Assembly (NCBI GenBank): GCA_021828105.1
Contig: JAKATG010000004.1
Span: forward strand, 186,001-250,000
DNA from: Taklimakanibacter sp021828105
Lineage (GTDB): Bacteria; Pseudomonadota; Alphaproteobacteria; Rhizobiales; Aestuariivirgaceae
DNA: 64,000 bases
Reading direction: 5' to 3'
A model generated the notes under the pieces. The model did not search any database, was not told the DNA's origin, and saw only the letters and a program-made list of their open reading frames with translations. The position numbers were made by a program, and so were the translations under genes. Positions 31,458 to 39,680 of the stretch are shown piece by piece. Within the stretch, counting starts at the first letter, position 1. Each line of letters starts with the position of its first letter.

Positions 31458-32456
31458 TCAACGCCGCCGGGTCATCCGCTCGACCGAATTGAGCAGATCA
31501 TCGGCCGCGTTGCCGCTCCTGGTGCCGCCCCCCAGCACGTCGTCGATGCGCTGGCGGCTGCGATCGGCGACATCGCGATTGACACCGCCGCCCTGGCCGC
31601 CGCCCATCATCTCGCGCAGCAGGTCCTCGAGGCTGACCGAGCCCGGCTGGGGCCGGGGCGCGTTGGTGGCACCGCCGCCGGCTTGTCCGCCGGAGCCGCG
31701 GCCGCCGCCAAGAATGTCGCCCAATATGTCCTCGAGGCCGCCCTGGCCGCCGCCTCTGGGTGCTGGGCCACCTTGGCCCTGCCGGCCGCCGCCCAGTATG
31801 TCACCCAATATGTCGCCGAGGCCGCCACCGCCCGAGCCCCCGCCAGGGGTCGGCGCGCCGCCTTGGGGAGCAGTTTGTTTGCCGCCGCCGAGGATGTCGC
31901 CCAATATGTCGCCAAGGCCGCCACCGCCCGAGCCGCCGCCAGGGGTTGGCGCGCCCGCTGGACCGCTTTGCGGCGCGGTCTGTTTGCCGCCGCCGAGGAT
32001 GTCGCCCAATATGTCGCCGAGGCCGCCACCGCCCGGACCGCCGGCCGACCCGCCTTGCGGGGCGCGCGCCGCTCCGCCGCCGCCCATCTTCTTGGCGAGC
32101 TGGCCCATGATGATGGCGGCGATGACCGGCAGCATCTTCTTCAGAACCGCCGAGCCTACCCCCGAAAGGTCGGCCGCCTGGTTGGCGACGCCGCGGCTCA
32201 CATCCTTCGATCCGAAGACATGGCCCAATATGGCATTGCCGTCATCGGCGACCTGGTCGTACTCGAGCGATCGAGGATCATCGGCATAGCGGCCGTGATT
32301 GCCGCCCTGGAGCGCCTTGAGCAGGCCCTCGAGCCCGTTGTCGGTCTGGTTGTTGCGCCGGATGCCGGCGGCGACGACGGGTGCGAGCTGCTCGAAAGCG
32401 GCGCGCGTCTGTGCTTCATTGAGGCCGAATTGCCGGCCGAGTTCCGCGTAATCCAT
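31458..32456 (-). CDS. DUF937 protein with glycine-rich LGDILGD repeats
   Basis: The start is probably ATG 32456 (MDYAELGRQFGLNEAQ), with GGAGG six bases ahead, giving 332 residues. The N-terminal 120 residues form a DUF937 domain (QLAPVVAAGIRRNNQ, then ILGHVFGSKDVS, and LKKMLPVIAAIIMGQLAKKMG). The second half is low-complexity Gly/Pro with four copies of LGDILGDILGGG or LEDILGDILGGG joined by glycine linkers. The C-terminus has SLEDLLREMMGGG. DUF937 proteins (YidB-like) are of unknown function. It lies directly downstream of another DUF937 gene; the two stand after a MATE exporter on the same strand. Confidence 0.85.
   Translation of the reverse strand: MDYAELGRQFGLNEAQTRAAFEQLAPVVAAGIRRNNQTDNGLEGLLKALQGGNHGRYADDPRSLEYDQVADDGNAILGHVFGSKDVSRGVANQAADLSGVGSAVLKKMLPVIAAIIMGQLAKKMGGGGAARAPQGGSAGGPGGGGLGDILGDILGGGKQTAPQSGPAGAPTPGGGSGGGGLGDILGDILGGGKQTAPQGGAPTPGGGSGGGGLGDILGDILGGGRQGQGGPAPRGGGQGGLEDILGDILGGGRGSGGQAGGGATNAPRPQPGSVSLEDLLREMMGGGQGGGVNRDVADRSRQRIDDVLGGGTRSGNAADDLLNSVERMTRRR
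31690..32045 (-). repeat. Coding tandem repeat in the DUF937 gene
   Basis: Units of about 105 and 96 bases encode glycine linkers plus LGDILGDILGGG. For example the core GCCGCCGCCGAGGATGTCGC (plus-strand reading) recurs near 31881 and 31986. The near identity of units suggests recent duplication or replication slippage, so unit number may vary between strains. Confidence 0.65.
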
Positions 32457-32488
32457 CTTGTGCCTCCACTTACAGTTAACGCCCTTGT

Positions 32489-33139
32489 TCAACTAACGCC
32501 GAGCAGCTCGCCGAAGATCTGCTCGAGCGACGGTGTCGTGCTCCGCCGTCTTTTCGTTCGCTTGCGGCCGGTGCCGAAATAGCTGGAAGTGCTGCGCCGG
32601 CGCCGCCGATTCGGCATGATCTGGCGTGTAGCACCTTGCACCGCACCCTTTATGACAGCCTCCACGATGGTCGAAATAATGCCGCCTTGCTCTTCTCCCC
32701 CGCCCGCGGCCTGTTGCGCCCCGACGAGGCCGAGAGGCTGGTTGTAGCTGCGCGCCAGGGCGGCGAGGACGGCGCTCGCCCCGATGGCGGCGAGCCGCTG
32801 CGTCGGGGTGTCGTCGGGCCGGATGGCGAGCGCCTTTTGCGCCGCCGCGGCCGATCCATAGATATCTGCGAGCACCGCCGTGCCGTCGCTCACGAGCTCG
32901 GGGTCGTCCATCAGGCTTTCATCGTCGAGGAAGGCATCGCCGTTACCGTCCTCGATGAGGTCGAGAAGGCCTTCGAAGGCTTGCGGCTCCCCGGCGCGCT
33001 TGCGCAACTGCAGCACGATGGCGGGCGCCAGCACGCTCAGGCTGCGCTCGGCGGTCGCCGCATCGACGCCCGCCGAGCGCCCGGCATTGGCGAAGAACTC
33101 GCCGTTCTGGGCGCTGCGCAGAATGTCCATCACCGCCAT
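32489..33139 (-). CDS. DUF937 family protein
   Basis: From ATG 33139 (MAVMDILRSAQNGEFF) the protein has 216 residues; ATG 33130 is an alternative. The DUF937-type domain includes SLSVLAPAIVLQLRKRAG, LLDLIEDGNGDAFLDDESL and DGTAVLADIYGS. A basic tail NRRRRRSTSSYFGTGRKRTK near the C-terminus could bind nucleic acid or membrane lipid. The start codon lies one base from the MATE stop, and the next DUF937 gene follows after 32 bases, so the three genes are probably one transcript. Confidence 0.78.
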   Translation of the reverse strand: MAVMDILRSAQNGEFFANAGRSAGVDAATAERSLSVLAPAIVLQLRKRAGEPQAFEGLLDLIEDGNGDAFLDDESLMDDPELVSDGTAVLADIYGSAAAAQKALAIRPDDTPTQRLAAIGASAVLAALARSYNQPLGLVGAQQAAGGGEEQGGIISTIVEAVIKGAVQGATRQIMPNRRRRRSTSSYFGTGRKRTKRRRSTTPSLEQIFGELLGVS

Positions 33140-33140
33140 C

Positions 33141-34487
33141 TCAGGCCGCCTGCTGTTCGACTTTGGCCACGATCCTATAGGCCCAGGCAACGGAGGCAAC
33201 ACCGAAGATGACCGAGCCCAGCGCCATGCCCGCCATGACGCCTTCCGGCCCCGCAATATGGGCGCCATAGATGGCGAAGGGGATGGTGCCGAGCGTGGCC
33301 TTGCCCCAGTTGAACAGCGTCGAGATATTGGGGTGGCCGAGATTGTTGAAGGCGGCCGAGGAGACGAATTGCGCGCCGGCGAAGGCCCAGCTCCCGGCGA
33401 TGAAGCTGCAGAAGAACAGGACGAGATCGGTCGTGCGGCCGGTGGCGCTGAACAGCGCCGCGATCTCGTGGCGAAAAAGGAACAAGAGAAGCGACGTCAT
33501 GAGTGTGTAGAGGGTGGCGAAGATGAGGCCGTCGGTCAGCGTGCGGCGTACCCGGCCATAGGCGCCGGCGCCGAAATTCTGGCCGATGATCGGGCCGACC
33601 GAGCCCGACAGCGAGAAGATGATGCCGAAGGCGACCGGCACGATGCGCCCGACGATGGCGGCTGCGGCGACGACCTCATTGCCGAACTGGGCGACGGCGC
33701 GGGTCGCATAAGCGTTGGCGAAGGGCATGGCGAGCTGAGTGAGCATGGCGGGGGCGGCGATCTCGGTGATCTCGCGCATGTCGGCCCTGAGCCTGGCCCA
33801 GCTCGGGGGCGCGAAGAATCCGTGCACGCGCTGGACGCCGTGGAAGCCGATGGCGAGCGAGCCGAGATCGGCAAGCACGCCCGCCAGGGCGGCGCCCTGG
33901 ATGCCCCAGCCCAGGCCGAAGATGAAGATGGGATCGAGTATGGCGATGATGATGGCGACGATCAGCGTCACATACATGGCCCGCCTCGCATCGCCCAAGC
34001 CCCGCAAGGCGAAGGAGCAGGCGACGGCGCCGGCAAGCAGCACGAAGCCGGGCGAGGCGATCCAGATGAACTGCTTGGCGAGGTGAAGCGCCTCGCCCTG
34101 GGCGCCGAGAAGCCGCAACAGCCAATCCGAGGTCAGGGCGATGATGAGCGAATAGATAGCCGACAGGATGCACGAATACATGAAGCAGCTGGTGGCGAAT
34201 TCGCGCGCCCGCTCCGGTCTTCTGGCGCCCAGGTTGCGGGCGACGAGGACCGAGGTCGCGATGCCGGTGCCGATGCATAAAGAGAGATTGGTGAAGACGA
34301 TGGTGCCGGCATAGCCGATCGCCGCGGTGATCTCGGTCTTGCCGAGAAGGCTCAGATAGAAGAGGTCGGCCAGATCGACGAGGAACATCGACATGAGGCC
34401 GATCGCGCCGGTGAAGGTCATGACCACGACATGACGCATGGTCGAGCCCTCAACGAAGCGGGCTTCGCGCGTTGGTGCTGAATTCAT
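33141..34487 (-). CDS. MATE-family efflux transporter
   Basis: The 448-residue membrane protein with twelve predicted helices is a cation-coupled multidrug exporter of the NorM/DinF type. Two homologous halves are visible: LADLFYLSLLGKTEITAAIG in the first and AIVGRIVPVAFGIIFSLSGS with GPIIGQNFGAG in the second. It overlaps the HAD gene stop by four bases upstream and abuts a DUF937 gene downstream. Its substrate is unknown. Confidence 0.9.
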   Translation of the reverse strand: MNSAPTREARFVEGSTMRHVVVMTFTGAIGLMSMFLVDLADLFYLSLLGKTEITAAIGYAGTIVFTNLSLCIGTGIATSVLVARNLGARRPERAREFATSCFMYSCILSAIYSLIIALTSDWLLRLLGAQGEALHLAKQFIWIASPGFVLLAGAVACSFALRGLGDARRAMYVTLIVAIIIAILDPIFIFGLGWGIQGAALAGVLADLGSLAIGFHGVQRVHGFFAPPSWARLRADMREITEIAAPAMLTQLAMPFANAYATRAVAQFGNEVVAAAAIVGRIVPVAFGIIFSLSGSVGPIIGQNFGAGAYGRVRRTLTDGLIFATLYTLMTSLLLFLFRHEIAALFSATGRTTDLVLFFCSFIAGSWAFAGAQFVSSAAFNNLGHPNISTLFNWGKATLGTIPFAIYGAHIAGPEGVMAGMALGSVIFGVASVAWAYRIVAKVEQQAA

Positions 34488-35101
34488 GAGGGGATCAGTT
34501 GCCGTTCGAGGATTTCCCGGCGCAGTTGCGCTTCCGATACGAAATGGTGAGTCTCGAGCCCGGCGATACGGGCGCCGTCGACATTGGACTTCTTGTCGTC
34601 GGTGAACCAGGCCTGGGCGGGCTCGAGGCCGAGACGGGCGATGAGTCGCCGGTAGCTTTCAGGGTCGGGCTTCTTGGTCCGGAACTCGTAGGAGAAGTAG
34701 CAGGCCTCGCCGAATATCGCCGCCGCGTCGGGGAAGACCTCACCAAGTCCTTCTTTCATGAGCGGTCCGTTGTTGGTGAACAGCGCCACGCGTCCATGCG
34801 CGGCCACTTCGCGGATGAGGCCGAGCATGCCGGGCCAGGGGGCGATCGCGGCGCGCCGGGCTTCGATCCATTGCGCGCGGTCGATCGGGTGGCCGAGACG
34901 CCGGCTGAATTCGGCGAGATATTCCTCGGCCGTCGGGTACTGTCCGGCGTCTGCGGCATCCTCGAAACCCGAATCCCACAGCGCGGCGCGGATGTCGCGC
35001 GGCATCTTGCCGGAAATCCGCGACAGGACTCTGAGCCTCTTGCCGAGGTCATAGCGGCAGAGGACGTCGTCGAGGTCGAATATGGCGATTTCAATGGCCA
35101 T
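34484..35101 (-). CDS. HAD-superfamily phosphatase (YihX-like)
   Basis: The preferred start is ATG 35101 (MAIEIAIFDLDDVLCRYDLG), giving 205 residues; the longer frame to 35221 adds low-quality sequence. Motif I is FDLDDVL (nucleophile Asp and general acid Asp), motif II LFTNNG, motif III Lys in TKKPDPESY, motif IV WFTDDKKSNV. It resembles alpha-D-glucose-1-phosphate phosphatase YihX, but the substrate is not certain. Its stop overlaps the MATE start (ATGA). Confidence 0.83.
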   Translation of the reverse strand: MAIEIAIFDLDDVLCRYDLGKRLRVLSRISGKMPRDIRAALWDSGFEDAADAGQYPTAEEYLAEFSRRLGHPIDRAQWIEARRAAIAPWPGMLGLIREVAAHGRVALFTNNGPLMKEGLGEVFPDAAAIFGEACYFSYEFRTKKPDPESYRRLIARLGLEPAQAWFTDDKKSNVDGARIAGLETHHFVSEAQLRREILERQLIPS

Positions 35102-35219
35102 GCTGGCGGCCGTCCAAGCTGATTCTGGTCCTGCCGTGAATGCTCCTACGCCGTCATTTTGACAAGTCATTGGCCGCTCGCTAGTTCGAACGCCTCCAAT
35201 CCCGGGAAGAAAGCAAATC

Positions 35220-36398
35220 ATGGATCTGAAGAAGATCAGGGCTGATACACCCGCCGTGGCGCGGCGCGCTTATCTGCACAATGCCGGGGCGGCGCTGATG
35301 CCGCGCCCGGTGGTCGCGGCGATCAAGGATCACATCGACCTCGAGGCGGAAATCGGCGGCTATGCCGCCGCAGGGCGCGAAAGCGCACGCTGCGAGGCCG
35401 TCTATGATTCCGTAGCGCGCCTCCTCAATGCGGCGCCTGAAGAGATAGCGCTGGTCGAGAATGCGACCGTCGCCTGGCAAATGGCCTTCTATTCGCTCGA
35501 CTTCGCGCAAGGCGACCGCATCCTGACCGCCGAAGCCGAATATGCCGCCAATTACGTGGCTTTCCTGCAAATGGCGAAACGCAAAGGCGTGGTGATCGAC
35601 GTCGTGCCGAGCGATGCGACGGGCGAACTCGACCTGGAAGCGCTCGAGCGCATGATCGACGCCCGTGTCAAGCTCATCGCGATGACCTGGGTCCCGACCA
35701 ATGGCGGCCTCACCAATCCCGCCGCCGCCATCGGACGCATCGCCAGGGCGCATGGCATTCTCTACCTGCTCGATGCCTGCCAGGCGCTCGGCCAGATGCC
35801 GGCCGATGTCGAAGCGCTCGGTTGCGACATGCTCTCGGGGACGGGACGCAAATTCCTGCGCGGTCCGCGCGGCACCGGCTTCCTCTATGTGCGCAAGAGC
35901 CTGCTCGGGAGGCTCGAGCCGCCGATGATCGACCACTATGCGGCACCATGGGTCGCCCGCGACCGCTATGAGCTTCGCCCCGATGCGCGCCGCTTCGAGA
36001 ATTGGGAGAACAACTACGCCGCGCGCCTCGGCCTCGGCGCGGCGATCGATTATGCGCTGGCCCTGGGCCTCGGCGAGATCGAAAAGCGCTGCCAAGGGCT
36101 CTCGGCCCGTTTGCGGGCCGGGCTCGAGGCCATCGATGGCTTAAGTGTGCTCGATCTCGGGCGCAGCCCCTCTGCCATTGTGAGCTTCACCATCGATGGC
36201 ATCGACGCCCGCGAGGTGGTGAGGAAGGCCGCCGAGGCGGGGATCACTATTGGCGCCTCCGATCCGGCCAGCACGCGGATCGACGCCGAGAACCGCCGTC
36301 TGTCCGCCATCGTCCGTGCTTCCCCGCATTATTACAACACCGAGCAGGAGGTCGACCGGCTGGTCGAACTTAGTATGAAGCTGAGGAAGAGCGTTTAG
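35220..36398 (+). CDS. Class V aminotransferase-fold PLP enzyme (cysteine desulfurase/lyase-like)
   Basis: The 392-residue fold-type I PLP protein has AYLHNAGAALMPRPV at the N-terminus, VENATVAWQMAF (phosphate-binding region), YLLDACQALGQMP with the ring-stacking Asp, and SGTGRKFLRGPRGTGFLY with the Schiff-base Lys. This is the class V pattern of cysteine desulfurases, isopenicillin-N epimerases and ergothioneine lyase-like proteins. No catalytic-loop Cys of IscS/SufS type is obvious, so the reaction is open. It is convergent with tldD and divergent from the HAD gene. Confidence 0.85.
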   Translation: MDLKKIRADTPAVARRAYLHNAGAALMPRPVVAAIKDHIDLEAEIGGYAAAGRESARCEAVYDSVARLLNAAPEEIALVENATVAWQMAFYSLDFAQGDRILTAEAEYAANYVAFLQMAKRKGVVIDVVPSDATGELDLEALERMIDARVKLIAMTWVPTNGGLTNPAAAIGRIARAHGILYLLDACQALGQMPADVEALGCDMLSGTGRKFLRGPRGTGFLYVRKSLLGRLEPPMIDHYAAPWVARDRYELRPDARRFENWENNYAARLGLGAAIDYALALGLGEIEKRCQGLSARLRAGLEAIDGLSVLDLGRSPSAIVSFTIDGIDAREVVRKAAEAGITIGASDPASTRIDAENRRLSAIVRASPHYYNTEQEVDRLVELSMKLRKSV

Positions 36399-36399
36399 T

Positions 36400-37812
36400 T
36401 CAGGCGGCCGTGCCGCCGACGGTGATCTGGTCGAGCCTGAGGCTCGGCTGGCCGACGCAGACCGGCACACCCTGGCCCTGCTTGCCGCAGGTGCCGATGC
36501 CGGGATCGAGCGCCATATCGTTGCCGACCATGGAGATGCGCTTCAGCGCATCCGCACCATTGCCGATGATCGTCGCACCCTTGACCGGCATGGTGGGGCG
36601 GCCGTTCTCGATGAGATAGGCCTCGGTGCAGGAGAACACGAATTTGCCCGAGGTGATGTCGACCTGGCCGCCGCCGAAGGACTTGGCGTAGAGGCCGCGT
36701 TTCACCGAGGCCAGGATCTCATCCGGATGCTTGTCGCCGTTGAGCATGTAGGTGTTCGTCATGCGCGGCATGGGGGAATGGGCGAAAGACTGACGGCGGC
36801 CATTGCCGGTAGGCTTCATGCCCATGAGCCTCGCATTGAGCCGGTCCTGCATGTAGCCGACGAGGATGCCGTCCTCGATCAGCGTCGTCGAGGAGGAGGG
36901 CGTTCCTTCATCATCGATCGCCAGCGACCCGCGCGCGCCGAGCACCGTCCCGTCATCGACGACGGTGATGCCGGGTGCGGCGATCCGCTCGCCCATCAAG
37001 CCGGAAAAGGCGCTGGTCCTCTTGCGGTTGAAATCGCCTTCCAGGCCATGGCCGATGGCCTCATGGAGCAGGATGCCGGGCCAGCCGGGGCCGAGCACCA
37101 CATCCATCTCGCCCGCGGGTGCCGGCCTTGCTTCGAGACCGACCAGCGACTGGCGCACCGCCTCCCTGACGGCGTCCTGCCATTTCTGCTCGCTGAGATA
37201 ATCGCCATAGAGGCCGCGCCCGCCGAAACCGTAGGTGCCGCTGGCGCGCTCACTTCCGTCCGATGCCATCACCGTCACCGAGAAGCGCACCAGGGGCCGG
37301 CTGTCGCGATAGGCCTCAGCCCCGGCGCGCAGGATCTCGATCTCCTGCCAGTCGCCGGAAAGCGAGATCGTCACTTGCTGGATGCGCGGGTCGAGCTTGC
37401 GGGCGAAATCGTCGACCCGCTGCAACAACGCCACCTTGTCGGCGAAGGCGAAATGGTCGGAAGGGTTCTGCGCCACATAGAGCTGGCGGTTGGTGCGCGA
37501 CGGTGCCGCCCAGATGCCGGAGGAGGAGCCCGAAATGATGGTGCGGCAGATGTCGCTCGCCCGCTTCATGGCGGCGGCCGAGACCTCTGTCGAATGCGAA
37601 TAGCCCTGCGTCTCGCCGCTGACCACGCGCAGGCCGAAGCCTTGCGCCTCATCGAAGCTCGCCGATTTGAGCCGGCCGTCGTCGAACACCGCCTGCTCGG
37701 TGAGGCGTTGCTCGACGAAGAGCTCGCCGTCATCGGCGCCCTGAAGTGCCGAATCGAGGATATGCGCGGCTTCGCTCCGCGAGACTTGAGCTTTTTCGAG
37801 GAGCGAGATCAT
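36400..37812 (-). CDS. tldD: TldD metallopeptidase, catalytic subunit of TldD/TldE
   Basis: The start at ATG 37812 (MISLLEKAQVSRSEAAH) gives 470 residues, the normal TldD length. The zinc motif is HEAIGHGLEGD (HExxxH), with the more distal Cys region FSCTEAYLIENGRP. It works with PmbA/TldE (23126-24463) in peptide degradation and leader trimming of modified peptides. The frame remains open to 38082, but that part is antisense to the IalB gene and not credible. It follows ialB-like on the same strand by 14 bases. Confidence 0.94.
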   Translation of the reverse strand: MISLLEKAQVSRSEAAHILDSALQGADDGELFVEQRLTEQAVFDDGRLKSASFDEAQGFGLRVVSGETQGYSHSTEVSAAAMKRASDICRTIISGSSSGIWAAPSRTNRQLYVAQNPSDHFAFADKVALLQRVDDFARKLDPRIQQVTISLSGDWQEIEILRAGAEAYRDSRPLVRFSVTVMASDGSERASGTYGFGGRGLYGDYLSEQKWQDAVREAVRQSLVGLEARPAPAGEMDVVLGPGWPGILLHEAIGHGLEGDFNRKRTSAFSGLMGERIAAPGITVVDDGTVLGARGSLAIDDEGTPSSSTTLIEDGILVGYMQDRLNARLMGMKPTGNGRRQSFAHSPMPRMTNTYMLNGDKHPDEILASVKRGLYAKSFGGGQVDITSGKFVFSCTEAYLIENGRPTMPVKGATIIGNGADALKRISMVGNDMALDPGIGTCGKQGQGVPVCVGQPSLRLDQITVGGTAA

Positions 37813-37825
37813 ATGGGGAGTTCGT

Positions 37826-38479
37826 TCAGAGCTTGCCGAGGGCCGTAAAGGCGGCGGCAAAGCCGTTGAGCGAGATCTTGATCGGCATGCCGAGGCCCGG
37901 CGCCTCATAGATGATGAAATTCGCGGCCGTGCCTTTCCTGAACTTGTCGAGCGTCTGGTTGCCGGCCTCGCCGAAGGCCACGCAGATCTGCGGCAGGCAG
38001 CGCATGAAGGGGATGCGGCCGACCGCGCCACCGTCGACTTCGAGCGCGACACCTGTAGGCAGATAGACGCCGATCGGGGCAAGGATGCGCATCATCGTGA
38101 CGTCCTTGCCATTCTGCTTGCCGCGCACGAAGACGGTGGTGAGGCCGAGCTTGGCGTTCTTGTCGCTGCGCGCCGACTGCACCATGGCGCATTGCTTCTC
38201 GATCTGCGCCTGTCCTTCCGCATTGGCCTTGCCGGGTGCCGACTCGCACTGGATCTTCCAGTCGCCATGGGTGGCGATGACCTCAGGCGCCGGTCCCTGC
38301 TGCGTGCGGGGGCCGGGCTGGCCTTGCTGACCCTGCTTGTTCTGGGCCTGCGGATTGCGCGGGCCGAAATTGTTCTTCTGCGGCGCCTGGGCATCCTGGG
38401 CCAGTGCCGGGGTGACGGCCAGGAGGGTGGCCACCGTCAAAGCGGCCCAACGCAGCGATTGTTTGGAAAAGATTGGCAC
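37826..38479 (-). CDS. Invasion-associated locus B (IalB) family periplasmic protein
   Basis: GTG 38479 with GAGGA eight bases ahead gives 217 residues beginning VPIFSKQSLRWAALTV and ending the signal at TPALAQ. After a Gln/Pro-rich linker the IalB domain has THGDWKIQCES, CAMVQSARSDKN, then PIGVYLPTGVALEVDG and MRCLPQICVA, with paired cysteines likely to form disulfides. The family was named from Bartonella but is widespread in free-living alphaproteobacteria, so no invasion role is implied. It lies 14 bases upstream of tldD. Confidence 0.87.
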   Translation of the reverse strand: MPIFSKQSLRWAALTVATLLAVTPALAQDAQAPQKNNFGPRNPQAQNKQGQQGQPGPRTQQGPAPEVIATHGDWKIQCESAPGKANAEGQAQIEKQCAMVQSARSDKNAKLGLTTVFVRGKQNGKDVTMMRILAPIGVYLPTGVALEVDGGAVGRIPFMRCLPQICVAFGEAGNQTLDKFRKGTAANFIIYEAPGLGMPIKISLNGFAAAFTALGKL

Positions 38480-38752
38480 GGGGCTATCCTCGTATGTCTC
38501 GATTCGCGGGGCGGCTCTTAGCGCTCTCCAGGCTCTTAGACAATCATGAAAGTACCGCCGGCGCGCGTTTGTTCGCAAAAAATGAGGCGGAATTCCGGTT
38601 GCGGTAAAGGCCTTGAGCGCAATGACGTTTTGCCGCGCCCGGCTTGGTTGCGGCGGCTTGGCGAATGTGGTTCACAATTGGTTCCGGATCGCTGAAAGGC
38701 AGGTCTTCGCTTGGTGTTGGGCGAAGCAATAAGACATAGGAAAGAGGCGGGA

Positions 38753-39637
38753 ATGAGATTTGCGAAACTTTGGGCGGGCTCCGCACTGGCTTGGGTAGCG
38801 GGCGCCGGTTCGGCGCTGGCCGAGGTCGACGGGCATGCCGTTCCCTGGCAAATGGGTCTGCAGCCGGGTGTCACGCCGGTCGCCGAATTTATCCACAAGT
38901 TCCACAACTATCTGCTTCTGCCCATCATCACCGTCATCACGCTCTTCGTGCTGGGCCTCCTCATCTATGTGATGGTGCGGTTCAACGCCAAAGCCAATCC
39001 GGTGCCGTCCAAGACCACCCACAACACGCTGGTCGAGGTCCTGTGGACGGTGATCCCGATCATCATCCTGGTCGTCATCGCCATTCCCTCCTTCAGGCTT
39101 CTCTATCTCCAGCGCGACGTGCCCCAGGGCGACATGACCATCAAGGTCATCGGCAATCCGTCCTGGAACTGGACCTACGAATATCCCGATCTCGGCACCA
39201 ATGAGGACGGCTCGGCCAAGGTCTCCTTCACCGCCTATCTCAAGCCCAAGGACAAGCTCGAGGCTGGCGACACCTGGCTGCTCTCGACCGACGTGCCGGT
39301 CGTCGTCCCGGTCAACAAGATCGTGCGCCTGCATGTGACCTCCGATCCCGAAGGCATCATCCATGCCTGGACCATTCCCGCCTTCGGCATGAAGATCGAC
39401 GCCATCCCCGGCCGCCTCAACGAGGACTGGTTCCAGGCCACAAGGGAAGGCGTCTATTACGGCCAGTGCTCGGAGCTCTGCGGCAAGGACCATGCTTTCA
39501 TGCCGATCGAGGTCCATGTCGTCTCGCAGGCCGACTACGACGCCTGGGCCGAGAAGATCAAGACGGCAGGCGCGGACGAGGCGCGCAACTTCCTGATGGC
39601 GCGGCTCAAGGCTGAAGGCCAGGTCGCGCAGAAATAA
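38753..39637 (+). CDS. ctaC: Cytochrome c oxidase subunit II (CuA site)
   Basis: The start at ATG 38753 follows GAGGCGGGA; the protein has 294 residues. A signal peptide (MRFAKLWAGSALAWVAGAGS to ALAE) precedes two transmembrane helices at about 60-125 and a periplasmic cupredoxin domain. The CuA motif is CSELCGKDHAFM, with His in EGIIHAWTIPAFGMK. It accepts electrons from cytochrome c for the aa3 oxidase. It starts the cluster ctaC-ctaD-ctaB-ctaF-ctaG-ctaE. The 270 bases upstream hold no gene that I can support and should contain the operon promoter, but I see no clear hexamers. Confidence 0.96.
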   Translation: MRFAKLWAGSALAWVAGAGSALAEVDGHAVPWQMGLQPGVTPVAEFIHKFHNYLLLPIITVITLFVLGLLIYVMVRFNAKANPVPSKTTHNTLVEVLWTVIPIIILVVIAIPSFRLLYLQRDVPQGDMTIKVIGNPSWNWTYEYPDLGTNEDGSAKVSFTAYLKPKDKLEAGDTWLLSTDVPVVVPVNKIVRLHVTSDPEGIIHAWTIPAFGMKIDAIPGRLNEDWFQATREGVYYGQCSELCGKDHAFMPIEVHVVSQADYDAWAEKIKTAGADEARNFLMARLKAEGQVAQK

Positions 39638-39680
39638 AGAAGCCCGGCAACGGGGACAGGCTTATAGAGGTTTTACGAAC

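Noticed and set aside
31690..32045. Possible CRISPR array or minisatellite
   Set aside because: The repeats are coding, unequal in length, glycine-rich and without unique spacers; they belong to the DUF937 gene.
37813..38082. Extension of TldD to 560 residues
   Set aside because: The added part is antisense to the IalB gene and is Arg/Ser/Ala-rich shadow sequence; ATG 37812 gives the normal TldD length.
38480..38752. Hidden gene in the 273-base spacer before ctaC
   Set aside because: Short frames exist on both strands but lack ribosome sites and family patterns; the spacer is more likely promoter DNA.
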